47,145 nucleotides of DNA from IMG/VR virus record IMGVR_UViG_3300010042_000012, positions 1 to 47,145 of that record; one strand, 5' to 3'. Positions 32,237 to 40,022 of the stretch are shown one piece after another. The translations under genes and the position numbers were made by a program. Below the pieces are notes generated by a model. That model saw only the letters and a list, made by a program, of their open reading frames with translations, searched no databases and was not told the DNA's origin. Position 1 is the first letter of the stretch; each line of letters starts with the position of its first letter. This stretch comes from a virus.

Positions 32237-32599
32237 ATGGCAGATCAAACAAGAATTTTAATCGAGGACGCAGATCGGGGTTACGCTTTTGAATTGGTGC
32301 AGAAGGGTATCAGCGTGAATATCGCTGTCAGCTTTGAAAAGTCTACGCTTCGCGACGGAAAGCTGCTGAATAAAAGCAACGAAACGGTGAACATAAACGT
32401 AAACGGTCAGCTCGACAGTACGCAGGGTATCGAATCTCTTTTATCTCAGGATGCGCTGGCAATGGAAATCGCCGGAGTAATGATGGAGAAAATGGCATCG
32501 GGCTATATCTTCGAAAGTCGAGCGAAAGCGGTTTCGGACGAAAGCCAGGCAGCTTTAACAAGTTCTGACACTGAACAGGTTGCTAAATCTAAACGATGA
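32237..32599 (+). CDS. Hypothetical protein (120 aa)
   Basis: It begins MADQTRILIEDADRGYAFEL, then a stretch of beta-type residues (QKGISVNIAVSFEKSTLRDG; ETVNINVNGQLDSTQGIES), then helices (MEIAGVMMEKMASGYIFESR). No membrane segment is found. The stop overlaps the next start (ATGA). It lies between the secreted protein and the membrane/coiled-coil genes. No family is recognised. Confidence 0.6.
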   Translation: MADQTRILIEDADRGYAFELVQKGISVNIAVSFEKSTLRDGKLLNKSNETVNINVNGQLDSTQGIESLLSQDALAMEIAGVMMEKMASGYIFESRAKAVSDESQAALTSSDTEQVAKSKR

Positions 32600-32979
32600 A
32601 AGTAACTAACCAAAAACGAATATTAGCAGCCCTCGCGCTGCTAATATTCGTTTTTGCGGTAGCCTATTTCTGGCCGAAGCAGAAACTACCGGACAACCAG
32701 CCTAAGATCGATCAGGCGAACGATTCAGCACGGTACTATAAGCAGCATGCGGATGAAAAAGAATTACTAAGAAAAAACGCAGAGAATGAAGCCGAAATCA
32801 AACGAACAGAATACGAACTGCTTCGCAATCAGGATTTTAAAATTGATCATCCTACTCTGTGGAATGACATGCGTGAACGCAACCGCGCAGAAATACTCGA
32901 TTCAATCAATGCCGCCGAAGTACGTGACAGCCTTAGAAGACAGCCTAATAATTTTAAAAGCCCTTCGCCCGGCTTATGA
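32596..32979 (+). CDS. Inner-membrane coiled-coil protein, i-spanin candidate (127 aa)
   Basis: An N-terminal membrane anchor (about residues 8-26, ILAALALLIFVFAVAYFW) is followed by a Lys/Glu/Arg-rich coiled coil (RYYKQHADEKELLRKNAENE; AEIKRTEYELLRNQD) and a short basic/Pro tail. This layout matches inner-membrane spanins (Rz-type), which cross the periplasm and disrupt the outer membrane at lysis. It lies in the run that leads to the endolysin. The final ~65 codons overlap another frame (the 133-aa gene), as Rz and Rz1 often do. Spanin identity is inferred from layout only. Confidence 0.6.
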   Translation: MKVTNQKRILAALALLIFVFAVAYFWPKQKLPDNQPKIDQANDSARYYKQHADEKELLRKNAENEAEIKRTEYELLRNQDFKIDHPTLWNDMRERNRAEILDSINAAEVRDSLRRQPNNFKSPSPGL

Positions 32980-33187
32980 AAGTTTAAGAAGATCGAACGA
33001 TTTACTGAGACAGGAACATGAAACCAGAAATAAGGAATATATTTTCCGGGAAACTGCCGCAATTCTGGAAAAAGATAATGCCGAGACGAAACTTACTGCC
33101 GCGATTAAAACCGGGCGAAGGGAAAAGATCAAATCCGGTTTAATAGGGTTTGGCCTTGGCGTTATAGCGGCTGCATTGCTACTCTAA
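32786..33187 (+). CDS. Overlapping coiled-coil protein with C-terminal membrane helix (start uncertain)
   Basis: The frame begins inside the previous gene in another frame. The given start (32786) yields 133 aa with a hydrophobic stretch FAIRILKLIILLCGMTCV, followed by NATAQ, which could be a signal peptide. ATG 32864 (MTCVNATAQKYSIQSMP) is an alternative. The middle is coiled coil (PAYESLRRSNDLLRQEHETR) and the C-terminus is a membrane helix (SGLIGFGLGVIAAALLL). If exported, it would pair with the previous protein as a second spanin-type partner, but no lipobox is visible. Confidence 0.5.
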   Translation: MKPKSNEQNTNCFAIRILKLIILLCGMTCVNATAQKYSIQSMPPKYVTALEDSLIILKALRPAYESLRRSNDLLRQEHETRNKEYIFRETAAILEKDNAETKLTAAIKTGRREKIKSGLIGFGLGVIAAALLL

Positions 33188-33205
33188 CCCATTAATGAAA
33201 CTCAC

Positions 33206-33688
33206 GTGGAGAACAACAAATCTTGGCTGGTCCAATTGGCTACAGCAAAACCTTCCCCGGCTCTGGTTCTTGGCATGTATATTGTAATCGTATCTGTAAC
33301 AGGCGGTTTATTATACTTATTTCGCGAACTCGGGACGGTCAGGCAGGAAGTACAACTTAAAACACAGGCAGATGATGCTAAAGTAAAAGCTGCTTCAGAT
33401 TCGGTACTTTTTGACATTATAAAGCAGAAAAATACGGAACTTCTGAGCCTTAGAAACGAGAATAAGGATTGTAAAAAAGAGGTAGGGGCTTGGGTTGAGC
33501 GATTGATTACATCCGCCGATGCGTCCGCTGAAAAGCGAGAAAAAGAATACAGGGAACGTATTTATAAATTTGAGACTGCTGATTCAAAACGTAGTGTTAT
33601 ATCCGCAAAACGGGAATTACTTTTAAAGAAAGCCGAAACGAACATAAATACACTGGAGCAACACAAATTACAATCCAATGAAAACTAA
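33206..33688 (+). CDS. Membrane-anchored coiled-coil protein (160 aa)
   Basis: The start is GTG at 33206; an ATG further inside (33275) would remove the N-terminal arm. A transmembrane helix lies at about residues 18-39 (ALVLGMYIVIVSVTGGLLYL), then a long coiled coil (RQEVQLKTQADDAKVKAASD; AEKREKEYRERIYKFETADS). It is another inner-membrane, periplasm-spanning candidate. It overlaps the next gene by 11 bp. A role in lysis (spanin-like) is possible from location. Confidence 0.58.
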   Translation: MENNKSWLVQLATAKPSPALVLGMYIVIVSVTGGLLYLFRELGTVRQEVQLKTQADDAKVKAASDSVLFDIIKQKNTELLSLRNENKDCKKEVGAWVERLITSADASAEKREKEYRERIYKFETADSKRSVISAKRELLLKKAETNINTLEQHKLQSNEN

Positions 33689-34148
33689 ATTTCAAATATT
33701 CCTCGGCGGTGCCGTTTTTATGATTACCCTTATCTGCGCGCTGGCTTTCCAGCCAAAGAATGTTTCACAGGAAAAATCGGCACCTGATAAAGTACCGGAA
33801 AAGGTAAAAGCTGTTATCAGTGATCAGATCAGTGCTGATACAATACCGCTGGATTCCTTACTTCCTGATTCTACGAAAGCGAAGATGCGAAGGGTCGATA
33901 TGTTAGGGAAAAAGCTGGATGCGGTAACTCAGAAAACGATCGCTAAGAATAAGATCGAGGAACGCCAAAATATCGTCCTGGAACAACAAGTGGAAAAGGT
34001 AGGCCGGTTAGTTCAGGAAAGCCCTTTCGTCGCACCCTTGCCGGTCAAATCCGATAGCGTCAAGGGCGAACCTTCGGACACGGTACCGGTAACTGTTCCG
34101 GCCACTAAAAAGAAAAAAATATTTAAACGATTATTCGACTGGCTATAA
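33678..34148 (+). CDS. Membrane-anchored protein with Pro/Lys-rich periplasmic part (156 aa)
   Basis: A hydrophobic N-terminus (about residues 7-24, IFLGGAVFMITLICALAF) precedes a Pro/Ser/Lys-rich extended region (SQEKSAPDKVPEKVKAVISD; DTIPLDSLLPDSTKAK), a helix (IEERQNIVLEQQVEKVGRLV), another Pro-rich linker and a basic amphipathic end (ATKKKKIFKRLFDWL). It looks like a TonB- or spanin-like periplasm-crossing protein, or a signal-anchored secreted factor. It overlaps both neighbours by 1-11 bp. Confidence 0.58.
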   Translation: MKTKFQIFLGGAVFMITLICALAFQPKNVSQEKSAPDKVPEKVKAVISDQISADTIPLDSLLPDSTKAKMRRVDMLGKKLDAVTQKTIAKNKIEERQNIVLEQQVEKVGRLVQESPFVAPLPVKSDSVKGEPSDTVPVTVPATKKKKIFKRLFDWL

Positions 34149-34639
34149 TGGGAATTATATTATTTATTCTTGCGTTCGATCTGATCCTTCTTTTCAGTAT
34201 TCAGGCAACGCTGCATACGATCGTTGCGGCCTTTCGGTATAAGAAAGGATTTAAGTATATAGACGACAGATATTACCAGGCCGCGATCGCACTTGATATT
34301 TTTGCAAACGTGGCGTTCGGCACGATGTTCAATGATTGGTTTATAAAGAAGGGCGGCTATCATTACGGGCAGTTTTTCGAAACACTGAGTGCAGCAACAG
34401 GTAAAAACTGGCTCCTTAGAAAGCTGAACTTCTTAGGCCTCGGCCTGGCTGGATCTTTGAACCTGGTTGATTATAAAAATTGGAAGACCGGAGGGCACAT
34501 ACTAAAAGCGGTTAAGGATGAAGAATTCCTGGCTTTAGGATGGAATGACGATATTAAGTGGTATCACACTGTGGTTTTCCTGCTGGTATTTATACCTTTG
34601 TTACCACTCTGCATTAAACTTATACTATGGCTCGTCTAA
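34148..34639 (+). CDS. Multi-pass membrane protein, holin candidate (163 aa)
   Basis: Hydrophobic segments lie at about residues 3-22 (IILFILAFDLILLFSIQAT), 46-59 (AALDIFANVAFG-like) and 140-162 (VVFLLVFIPLLPLCIKLILW). It directly precedes and overlaps the endolysin gene by 13 bp, the normal place of a holin. The central soluble part (YHYGQFFETLSAATGKNWLL) is longer than in most holins, so the call is tentative. Signal-anchor or accessory lysis protein are alternatives. Confidence 0.58.
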   Translation: MGIILFILAFDLILLFSIQATLHTIVAAFRYKKGFKYIDDRYYQAAIALDIFANVAFGTMFNDWFIKKGGYHYGQFFETLSAATGKNWLLRKLNFLGLGLAGSLNLVDYKNWKTGGHILKAVKDEEFLALGWNDDIKWYHTVVFLLVFIPLLPLCIKLILWLV

Positions 34640-35082
34640 AAACACAGGCTGAACTGATTAAAAAGTTTGGTAACCCGTACACGAACCGGGCGAAGTTTGA
34701 AAAGGCCTGGATGGATCTTTGGGATATTCCCGAAGAAATAAACCGCGCTATTCCAGCTCTGCCGAATAAGGTCTACATCAATTTCCTGCTGATCGCACCG
34801 TTCGAAACAGTTCTACGCGAACTGATCGCGTCCGGGCTGCATAAGGAAATAAAAACGTGGGACGGCTGTTTCAATATCAGGACGAAACGAGGCAGCGACG
34901 GTATATCTACCCACGCATGGGGAATCGCTGTCGATATGAACGCGACCTGGAATCCTTTTCGCGGTAAAGTGACCTGGTCTAAGGCTTTTCTTGACGTGTG
35001 GCGACGTAATGGCTGGATCTGCGGTGCAGACTGGTCGGCAGCCTCGAAAGATGGTATGCACTTCCAATTCGAAAATTTTTAA
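34627..35082 (+). CDS. Endolysin, M15-family (VanY-like) zinc peptidase
   Basis: A peptidoglycan endopeptidase that frees progeny at lysis. The zinc site is complete: His96 and Asp103 in STHAWGIAVDMNA, and His145 in GMHFQF near the C-terminus. The preceding GCFNIRTKRGSDGIS is typical of the VanY/L-Ala-D-Glu peptidase group. No signal peptide or cell-wall-binding domain is present (151 aa), so export would depend on a holin, which fits the multi-pass membrane protein encoded just upstream with a 13-bp overlap. M15 enzymes of this size are common phage endolysins. Confidence 0.9.
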   Translation: MARLKTQAELIKKFGNPYTNRAKFEKAWMDLWDIPEEINRAIPALPNKVYINFLLIAPFETVLRELIASGLHKEIKTWDGCFNIRTKRGSDGISTHAWGIAVDMNATWNPFRGKVTWSKAFLDVWRRNGWICGADWSAASKDGMHFQFENF

Positions 35083-35092
35083 AACAATCCAT

Positions 35093-35476
35093 ATGAAACG
35101 ATTATTTCTTTTCGCCCTGCTTATGATCTCGATGCAGGGTTTTTCACAACAAGTTCAAAGGTTCCAAAAGGGGGCTGTTCCAGAAACTATGTTCGCCGCC
35201 CGGATCGTTACTCTGGATCAGGTTTTAGCTTTACCGTACACGAAAGGTCAAGGCTCACCGTATTCGATTATGATCGTACCTAAATCGAGTTCGAACGTAA
35301 AAGAAGTCGAGTTCGTAAAGTTGCGGCTTTATCAGTCAGATAAAGTAATCTCGGCCCCCCTTACGATAAATGCCTGGAACAGTCTCGCTATCGTTTCGAT
35401 CGACGTTGACAATCCTACTTTATTCACCAATTATTTTGTTTACGTAGGTTTCGGACAATTCGTCGAAGGCCTTTAA
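35093..35476 (+). CDS. Small secreted protein (127 aa)
   Basis: The ATG at 35093 is chosen because it starts a signal peptide, MKRLFLFALLMISMQGFSQQ, with Ser-Gln cleavage as in Bacteroidota; an earlier in-frame start inside the endolysin gene would destroy it. The mature part is beta-rich (PYSIMIVPKSSSNVKEVEFV; KVISAPLTINAWNSLAIVSI; FTNYFVYVGFGQFVEGL). It lies 11 bp before the tailspike gene, which also has a signal peptide, so both may form one exported structure. No family is recognised. Confidence 0.68.
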   Translation: MKRLFLFALLMISMQGFSQQVQRFQKGAVPETMFAARIVTLDQVLALPYTKGQGSPYSIMIVPKSSSNVKEVEFVKLRLYQSDKVISAPLTINAWNSLAIVSIDVDNPTLFTNYFVYVGFGQFVEGL

Positions 35477-35487
35477 ATAACTCTGCA

Positions 35488-37950
35488 ATGAAAAGATTAT
35501 TGATTATTGTTTCGCTGTTCTTATCGTTTACCTCGCAGGCTCAGCTGATAGGCTCAGGCCGTAGGGTAGTCCCCGGAGTATCTGCCGAAGGTGTTAAAGA
35601 GTTAGTTTCTGATAAAATACCTGCCTTGACGATTTCTGAATTAAGATCCGGTAAAGCTGACACTGCTAAAGTGATAAATATAACGGACGAAGGTAAATCC
35701 GGTATTTTTAAATTCTCACCTAATACTAATCTGCCTGACGATTCCAGTATGGTTATCATTTCAGGAGGGAGGAAATATATAAGGCCTTACGAAGGGGTAA
35801 TTAATCCTAAATGGTTCGGAGCTAAAGCAGACGGGGTCACGGATGATATTAAATCCATATCTAAGGCCTTAAAATTTGCAAACGATAATTCTTCGGTTTC
35901 AGAGATAAATTTTACGGAGGGAGTTTATTTAGTTTCCGACGTTTGTAGGATTGTCAGAGATAATTTAACATTGTCCGGTTCAGGTAAAGCGATCATTAAA
36001 CTAGCTAATAACGCACTAAAGCCTAATACTAATATAGATAATTCAGGCGACGGCATGATACTATCTGTTGGTAATCTTAAAAGTACCGGCAGGATTGTTC
36101 CGAAAAACATAACCATAAGGAACTTAAGTATAGACGGCAATTATAGCAACCAAAACCCAAATAATAATTTTACGGCTACTAATACCGGAGGGAGGGGTAT
36201 TTTTGTAGTTGCAGAAGGGATAACAATAAGCGACTGCGAAATATATAACTGCTTTTCTGATGGAATATCTATAAGAAGGGCAAGCAATGTTTTGATAACT
36301 CGAAATAAAGTTTACGGTAATGGTTTCGGTGGACTAGCTCAATTTACCAAAAACGGTATAAGTCTGTACGGCAGCAATTCAAATAATACAGATTCATTAA
36401 GTCGCGGGAATTTAGTTGAAAGTAATACTCTGTTTTCTAATTACGATACTGGAATAGCTTTTACAGGGGCTAGCAGCCTGACAATATCAAATAACATAAT
36501 ATATTCCAATAAATTCGGTATCGAAGGACCCCCTGAAGGTAGCACGTCGAATACCACTAATATTCCTCGAGATGTTACTATAATTGGTAACCAAATACTT
36601 CAAAATGGGGAAGGGATAACATTCAATACTCAGGCGGTGAGTAATATAATTATAACAGGTAATAAAATAAAAGATTGCAATAATTCGGCAGTATATATCC
36701 AACAAACCGTAGGTGGGAAAGTTGTTTTTACCGGAAATATAGTCGAAAACTGGAAAATAACAGGTACCGATATTAATAGGCATGGAGTATTATTCGAAGT
36801 AGACGATTTAATATTTTCGAATAATCACGTCTTTATATCTGATAAGGCCCCATTAGGGGGCCGATCGTTTTATCTCACAAGAGCTAAAAAAGCAAAAATA
36901 ACTAATAATATTTTCGATAACCTGTATGATTTTATATCCATAGGACTAAATTCTTCGAACACAAACAGTAACTCCCTCGTCGATATATCTGGCAATACTA
37001 TAAATTCAAGAGTTAGTGCTATAGTTGTAAGTAAAGCAGGTTCCTACTCCTTAGAATACTTAAGTATTCAAAACAATGTTTTTACAAATATAGGCTTTTC
37101 TGCTGCTGGTAGCGGTAATAATTGTATAAGTATATCCAGCAGTATTGGAGGTATTGAAAAAGTACATATCAAGAATAACTTATTATCTGATAATAGAGGG
37201 GTAGGTAAATTTGTTAACCGGGGATTGTCTGTTTCAGCAGGGGTGACTATTACCGAATTGATTATATCTAATAATGACTTCGAAACAAGTCTTCTACCAA
37301 GTATAGATTTGTCGGGCACAGTTTCTATATTGAACAGATCAGAATACAATAAATTCAACGGTTTTTATTATTCAGGGGCCTCCGCTAACAGGCCTACTCT
37401 CCGGGCTGACGAAATAGGGTTCCGATATTTCGATACCGATATATCTCAACAGATTTTTTGGACTGGCACGGTATGGGATAACAACCTAAAATCTTCTACT
37501 TCTGGAACATGGGATGAATCGACTGTTACGAGATTTGTAAACAGTGCGACCGGATCTCCAGAAGCAGGCGTCAGATATGAAGGGCTTAATTTGAAGACTA
37601 CAGGTAGTAATTTCACCCAAATCGCATTTAGGTACCGAACATCAAACGGATTAGTCAAGGCGTTTATTAGAGGTAATGATAGTGGTACGTTAAGCCCTTG
37701 GGTAGAATTATCGACAGATCCGGTCAAAACACTATCTGCTACTGCAAGCGGTGACGGAGTTACTAAAGTAATAACTATACCCCATTCAGTAGGGGCTATT
37801 CCTGCGTACTATTCAGCTACGGCATTAAATGCGGCGTCAGGAAATATCGCATATATAACCGCTAATTCTTCCAATTTTTTCATAAATTATTCGGTAGCCC
37901 CTGTAACAGGTACGTCTAACCTTAGCTATAATATTAGTTATAAGAAGTAA
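35488..37950 (+). CDS. Tailspike-like beta-helix (pectate lyase superfamily) protein with a signal peptide (820 aa)
   Basis: A signal peptide MKRLLIIVSLFLSFTSQAQ precedes the virion-type part. INPKWFGAKADGVTDDIKSI at about residues 103-122 is the classical start of Pectate_lyase_3 tailspikes. It is followed by a right-handed beta helix rich in Asn ladders (ITISDCEIYNCFSDGISIRR; NNIIYSNKFGIEG) to about residue 620. A pyocin-knob-like domain lies near residues 668-745 (TRFVNSATGSPEAGVRYEGL; SGTLSPWVELS). The C-terminal ~70 residues resemble the beta domain ending the 404-aa fibre. It probably degrades or binds a surface polysaccharide. The Sec signal is odd for a tail protein made in the cytoplasm. 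Confidence 0.82.
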   Translation: MKRLLIIVSLFLSFTSQAQLIGSGRRVVPGVSAEGVKELVSDKIPALTISELRSGKADTAKVINITDEGKSGIFKFSPNTNLPDDSSMVIISGGRKYIRPYEGVINPKWFGAKADGVTDDIKSISKALKFANDNSSVSEINFTEGVYLVSDVCRIVRDNLTLSGSGKAIIKLANNALKPNTNIDNSGDGMILSVGNLKSTGRIVPKNITIRNLSIDGNYSNQNPNNNFTATNTGGRGIFVVAEGITISDCEIYNCFSDGISIRRASNVLITRNKVYGNGFGGLAQFTKNGISLYGSNSNNTDSLSRGNLVESNTLFSNYDTGIAFTGASSLTISNNIIYSNKFGIEGPPEGSTSNTTNIPRDVTIIGNQILQNGEGITFNTQAVSNIIITGNKIKDCNNSAVYIQQTVGGKVVFTGNIVENWKITGTDINRHGVLFEVDDLIFSNNHVFISDKAPLGGRSFYLTRAKKAKITNNIFDNLYDFISIGLNSSNTNSNSLVDISGNTINSRVSAIVVSKAGSYSLEYLSIQNNVFTNIGFSAAGSGNNCISISSSIGGIEKVHIKNNLLSDNRGVGKFVNRGLSVSAGVTITELIISNNDFETSLLPSIDLSGTVSILNRSEYNKFNGFYYSGASANRPTLRADEIGFRYFDTDISQQIFWTGTVWDNNLKSSTSGTWDESTVTRFVNSATGSPEAGVRYEGLNLKTTGSNFTQIAFRYRTSNGLVKAFIRGNDSGTLSPWVELSTDPVKTLSATASGDGVTKVITIPHSVGAIPAYYSATALNAASGNIAYITANSSNFFINYSVAPVTGTSNLSYNISYKK

Positions 37951-37989
37951 AACAAGCCTAAAAAATACATTTTTCGTCATAAAACCGCC

Positions 37990-37997
37990 TATCTTTG
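37990..37997 (+). promoter_or_regulatory. Predicted -7 box upstream of the ParB-like gene
   Basis: TATCTTTG matches TAnnTTTG. Transcription would start about 38004, some 12 nt before the ATG at 38016. The -33 region is only a T run (around 37970). The box overlaps one arm of a 9-bp inverted repeat (CCTATCTTT with AAAGATAGG at 38022-38030), a possible operator. Confidence 0.5.
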
Positions 37998-38015
37998 TGC
38001 AAAAACACTCGTTTT

Positions 38016-38633
38016 ATGTATAAAGATAGGTTTTTGCATGAATTAACGTCTTTGGATAATAACCCCAGGACAATATCAGACGATCAGTTTGCGGCCCTCT
38101 GCGAATCGATCGAAAACAACCCGGATTATTTCAATGCCAGGCCTCTGATACTTTCTAATCGGACCGGGCAGCTGGTGATTATAGCCGGAAATATGAGGTA
38201 CAAGGCAGCGAAGTTTCTTGGCCTGCCCATGGCTCCGACTTACCTGATCGAAGACCTGGACGAAGAACGTGAGGAAGAAATCATCATCCGGGATAATATC
38301 AACAACGGTGAATGGGATCTTCGCAAGCTGAAAGATTTCTTTTCACATCACGATCTCAGCAGTTTCGGCTTGGAAGTGGATTGGACAGAGCTGGAAGAAC
38401 AGATCCAGGTTGAAAGAGGCGAAAACGATCCAAGGGCTGAATTCGAAGAACACGGAGATTTCGATTTCGAGAATCAAGCAATTAAACCTTTCAAAACTTT
38501 GATCGTTCATTTCGAAAATTCACTCGCTTATAAAGAATTTCAGGAAAGATTAGAGTTAGAAATTACTGATAAAACCAGATCGACTTATTTCCCCCCTCAG
38601 GAACGAGAAACCGCACCAGATATTTATGAATAG
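38016..38633 (+). CDS. ParB/Srx-fold domain protein (205 aa)
   Basis: The ATG at 38016 is preferred over an upstream TTG that falls in the promoter. The ParB N-terminal fold is visible: LDNNPRTISDDQFAALCESI, RPLILSNRTGQLVIIAGNMR (the GNMR loop with Arg61) and KFLGLPMAPTYLIED, then a helical region. The rest (FGLEVDWTELEEQIQVERGE; KTLIVHFENSLAYKEFQERL) is acidic. ParB-fold proteins near phage terminases may act as CTPases, nucleases or DNA-guiding adaptors; no catalytic assignment is possible here. It overlaps the glycosyltransferase gene by 8 bp, suggesting joint function. Confidence 0.85.
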   Translation: MYKDRFLHELTSLDNNPRTISDDQFAALCESIENNPDYFNARPLILSNRTGQLVIIAGNMRYKAAKFLGLPMAPTYLIEDLDEEREEEIIIRDNINNGEWDLRKLKDFFSHHDLSSFGLEVDWTELEEQIQVERGENDPRAEFEEHGDFDFENQAIKPFKTLIVHFENSLAYKEFQERLELEITDKTRSTYFPPQERETAPDIYE

Positions 38634-39435
38634 CCTTGCCCCGATATTTATTCCCTCGAAAGGGCGACACGATGTAGGTTCTACCTGGAAAGCCTTGGAT
38701 CGAATGGGTGTGGACCGTTACCGGGTGATCGTAGAGCCTCAGGAATACGATCTTTACAGAAAGGTTCTGCCTGCCAGTAAATTAGTAAAACTGGATATGG
38801 ATCTTAAAAGGAATTACGAAACCTGCGATAATATTTCGTACGAAGACAACCCTCGGACGGGATCAGGCGCAGCCAGGAATATGGGTTGGGATATTGCGAA
38901 GCGCGAGGGGCACGAATTTCACTGGATTATAGACGATAACATTCCGAGGTTTTTCGTGCTGAATAACAACATGAAATACGTTGCCAAATATGATACTTTC
39001 GCAAAGATCGAATCATTTATTCAGAACTATGAAAATGTATCAATGGCAGGAATGCAGTACGGTATGTTCGTGCCCCGGAAACAGACGATAGCTCCTTTGA
39101 TTATCAATACCCGTATATTTTCCTGCAACCTGATTAAAACCTCAGCACCGTTTCGCTGGCGCGGACGTTATAACGAGGATGTAATACTTTCTTTGGATAT
39201 GTTGAGCAAAGGCCACTGTACGATGTTATTTCAGGCATACCTATGTCAGAAGCTATCAACGCAGCTGATCAAAGGTGGAAACACAGACGAGCTGTATAAA
39301 GCCGGCACAGAGGAAAAATCACGTATGCTTAAACGGCTATATCCTGATAATGTTGAACTGACGGTAAAATACGGCCGGCATCACCATAAAGTCGATTACG
39401 GCGAATGGAAATATAATAAACTGAAAAGGAAATGA
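38626..39435 (+). CDS. TET-associated-type glycosyltransferase (TAGT family)
   Basis: The protein resembles the TAGT glycosyltransferases that Iyer and Aravind described in phages beside DNA-base-modifying genes. Marks are APIFIPSKGRHDVGSTWKAL (IPSKGR at residues 9-14), RTGSGAARNMGWDIAK (a GARN-type donor loop) and FHWIIDDNIPRFFVL, with the metal-binding Asp103-Asp104. Later WRGRYNEDVILSLDML has the 'NED' motif of GT-A folds. Such enzymes are thought to add sugars to oxidised or hydroxymethylated DNA bases. No TET/JBP oxygenase or thymidylate-synthase-like enzyme is in this window, so the acceptor is unknown. The gene overlaps TerS by 4 bp. Confidence 0.82.
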   Translation: MNSLAPIFIPSKGRHDVGSTWKALDRMGVDRYRVIVEPQEYDLYRKVLPASKLVKLDMDLKRNYETCDNISYEDNPRTGSGAARNMGWDIAKREGHEFHWIIDDNIPRFFVLNNNMKYVAKYDTFAKIESFIQNYENVSMAGMQYGMFVPRKQTIAPLIINTRIFSCNLIKTSAPFRWRGRYNEDVILSLDMLSKGHCTMLFQAYLCQKLSTQLIKGGNTDELYKAGTEEKSRMLKRLYPDNVELTVKYGRHHHKVDYGEWKYNKLKRK

Positions 39436-40022
39436 CTAAAAAACAAGCAAAGCAATACGAGCAGCAACGTCTGCCGATTATAGCAGAGCTACACCGGAAA
39501 GGCTATTCAATGCGTCGCATGGCCGAAGAAATATCGAAACGTTTAGGTTTCGCGAATCCGATTTCCTTGCAAACCGTTCATAAAGACGTGAATACTTTGC
39601 TGAAAGAATGGCGCGAGGCTCGGGTCAGTGAAACAGAACAGTTGATGGAAGACACTTTGTCGCATATCGATTATGCGATTGAAGAACTTTATGAACAGTG
39701 GCAGAAATCTAAAACTGATTACAAGGCCACTTCTGTAAAGAAGAAAGCGGAAGTGACTAAACCGGGCAGACGTAAATTGGATCAGGACGACGCACCGAAA
39801 GCAGAACTCACGCCGTCCAGTATTGAGGACACGACGACTAACGAACTTATGCTTGGCGATCCGCGGTATATCGCTGAGATCCGAAACCAGCTTGCAGAAA
39901 AACGTAAACTGCTTGGCTTATATGCGCCTGAGAAAAAAGACGTAACGTCGAAAGGCGAATCGATCGGAGGCGGTTTCTACGAATTTCTTAAAAAAGTTAA
40001 TAAGTCAGAAGGGCAGCTATGA
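39432..40022 (+). CDS. terS: Terminase small subunit
   Basis: The DNA-recognition subunit of the packaging motor. An N-terminal helix-turn-helix region (LPIIAELHRKGYSMRRMAEE; ISLQTVHKDVNTLLKEWREA) is followed by a coiled coil (VSETEQLMEDTLSHIDYAIE) and the C-terminal element YIAEIRNQLAEKRKLLGLYA, seen in small terminases that bind TerL. Length (196 aa) is usual. The start overlaps the glycosyltransferase stop and the end overlaps the TerL start (ATGA). Confidence 0.82.
   Translation: MTKKQAKQYEQQRLPIIAELHRKGYSMRRMAEEISKRLGFANPISLQTVHKDVNTLLKEWREARVSETEQLMEDTLSHIDYAIEELYEQWQKSKTDYKATSVKKKAEVTKPGRRKLDQDDAPKAELTPSSIEDTTTNELMLGDPRYIAEIRNQLAEKRKLLGLYAPEKKDVTSKGESIGGGFYEFLKKVNKSEGQL

Noticed and set aside
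37995-38015. TTG start extending the ParB-like protein by seven residues
   Set aside because: The TTG is the last part of the TATCTTTG -7 box and would precede the expected transcription start; ATG 38016 gives a normal ParB N-terminus.
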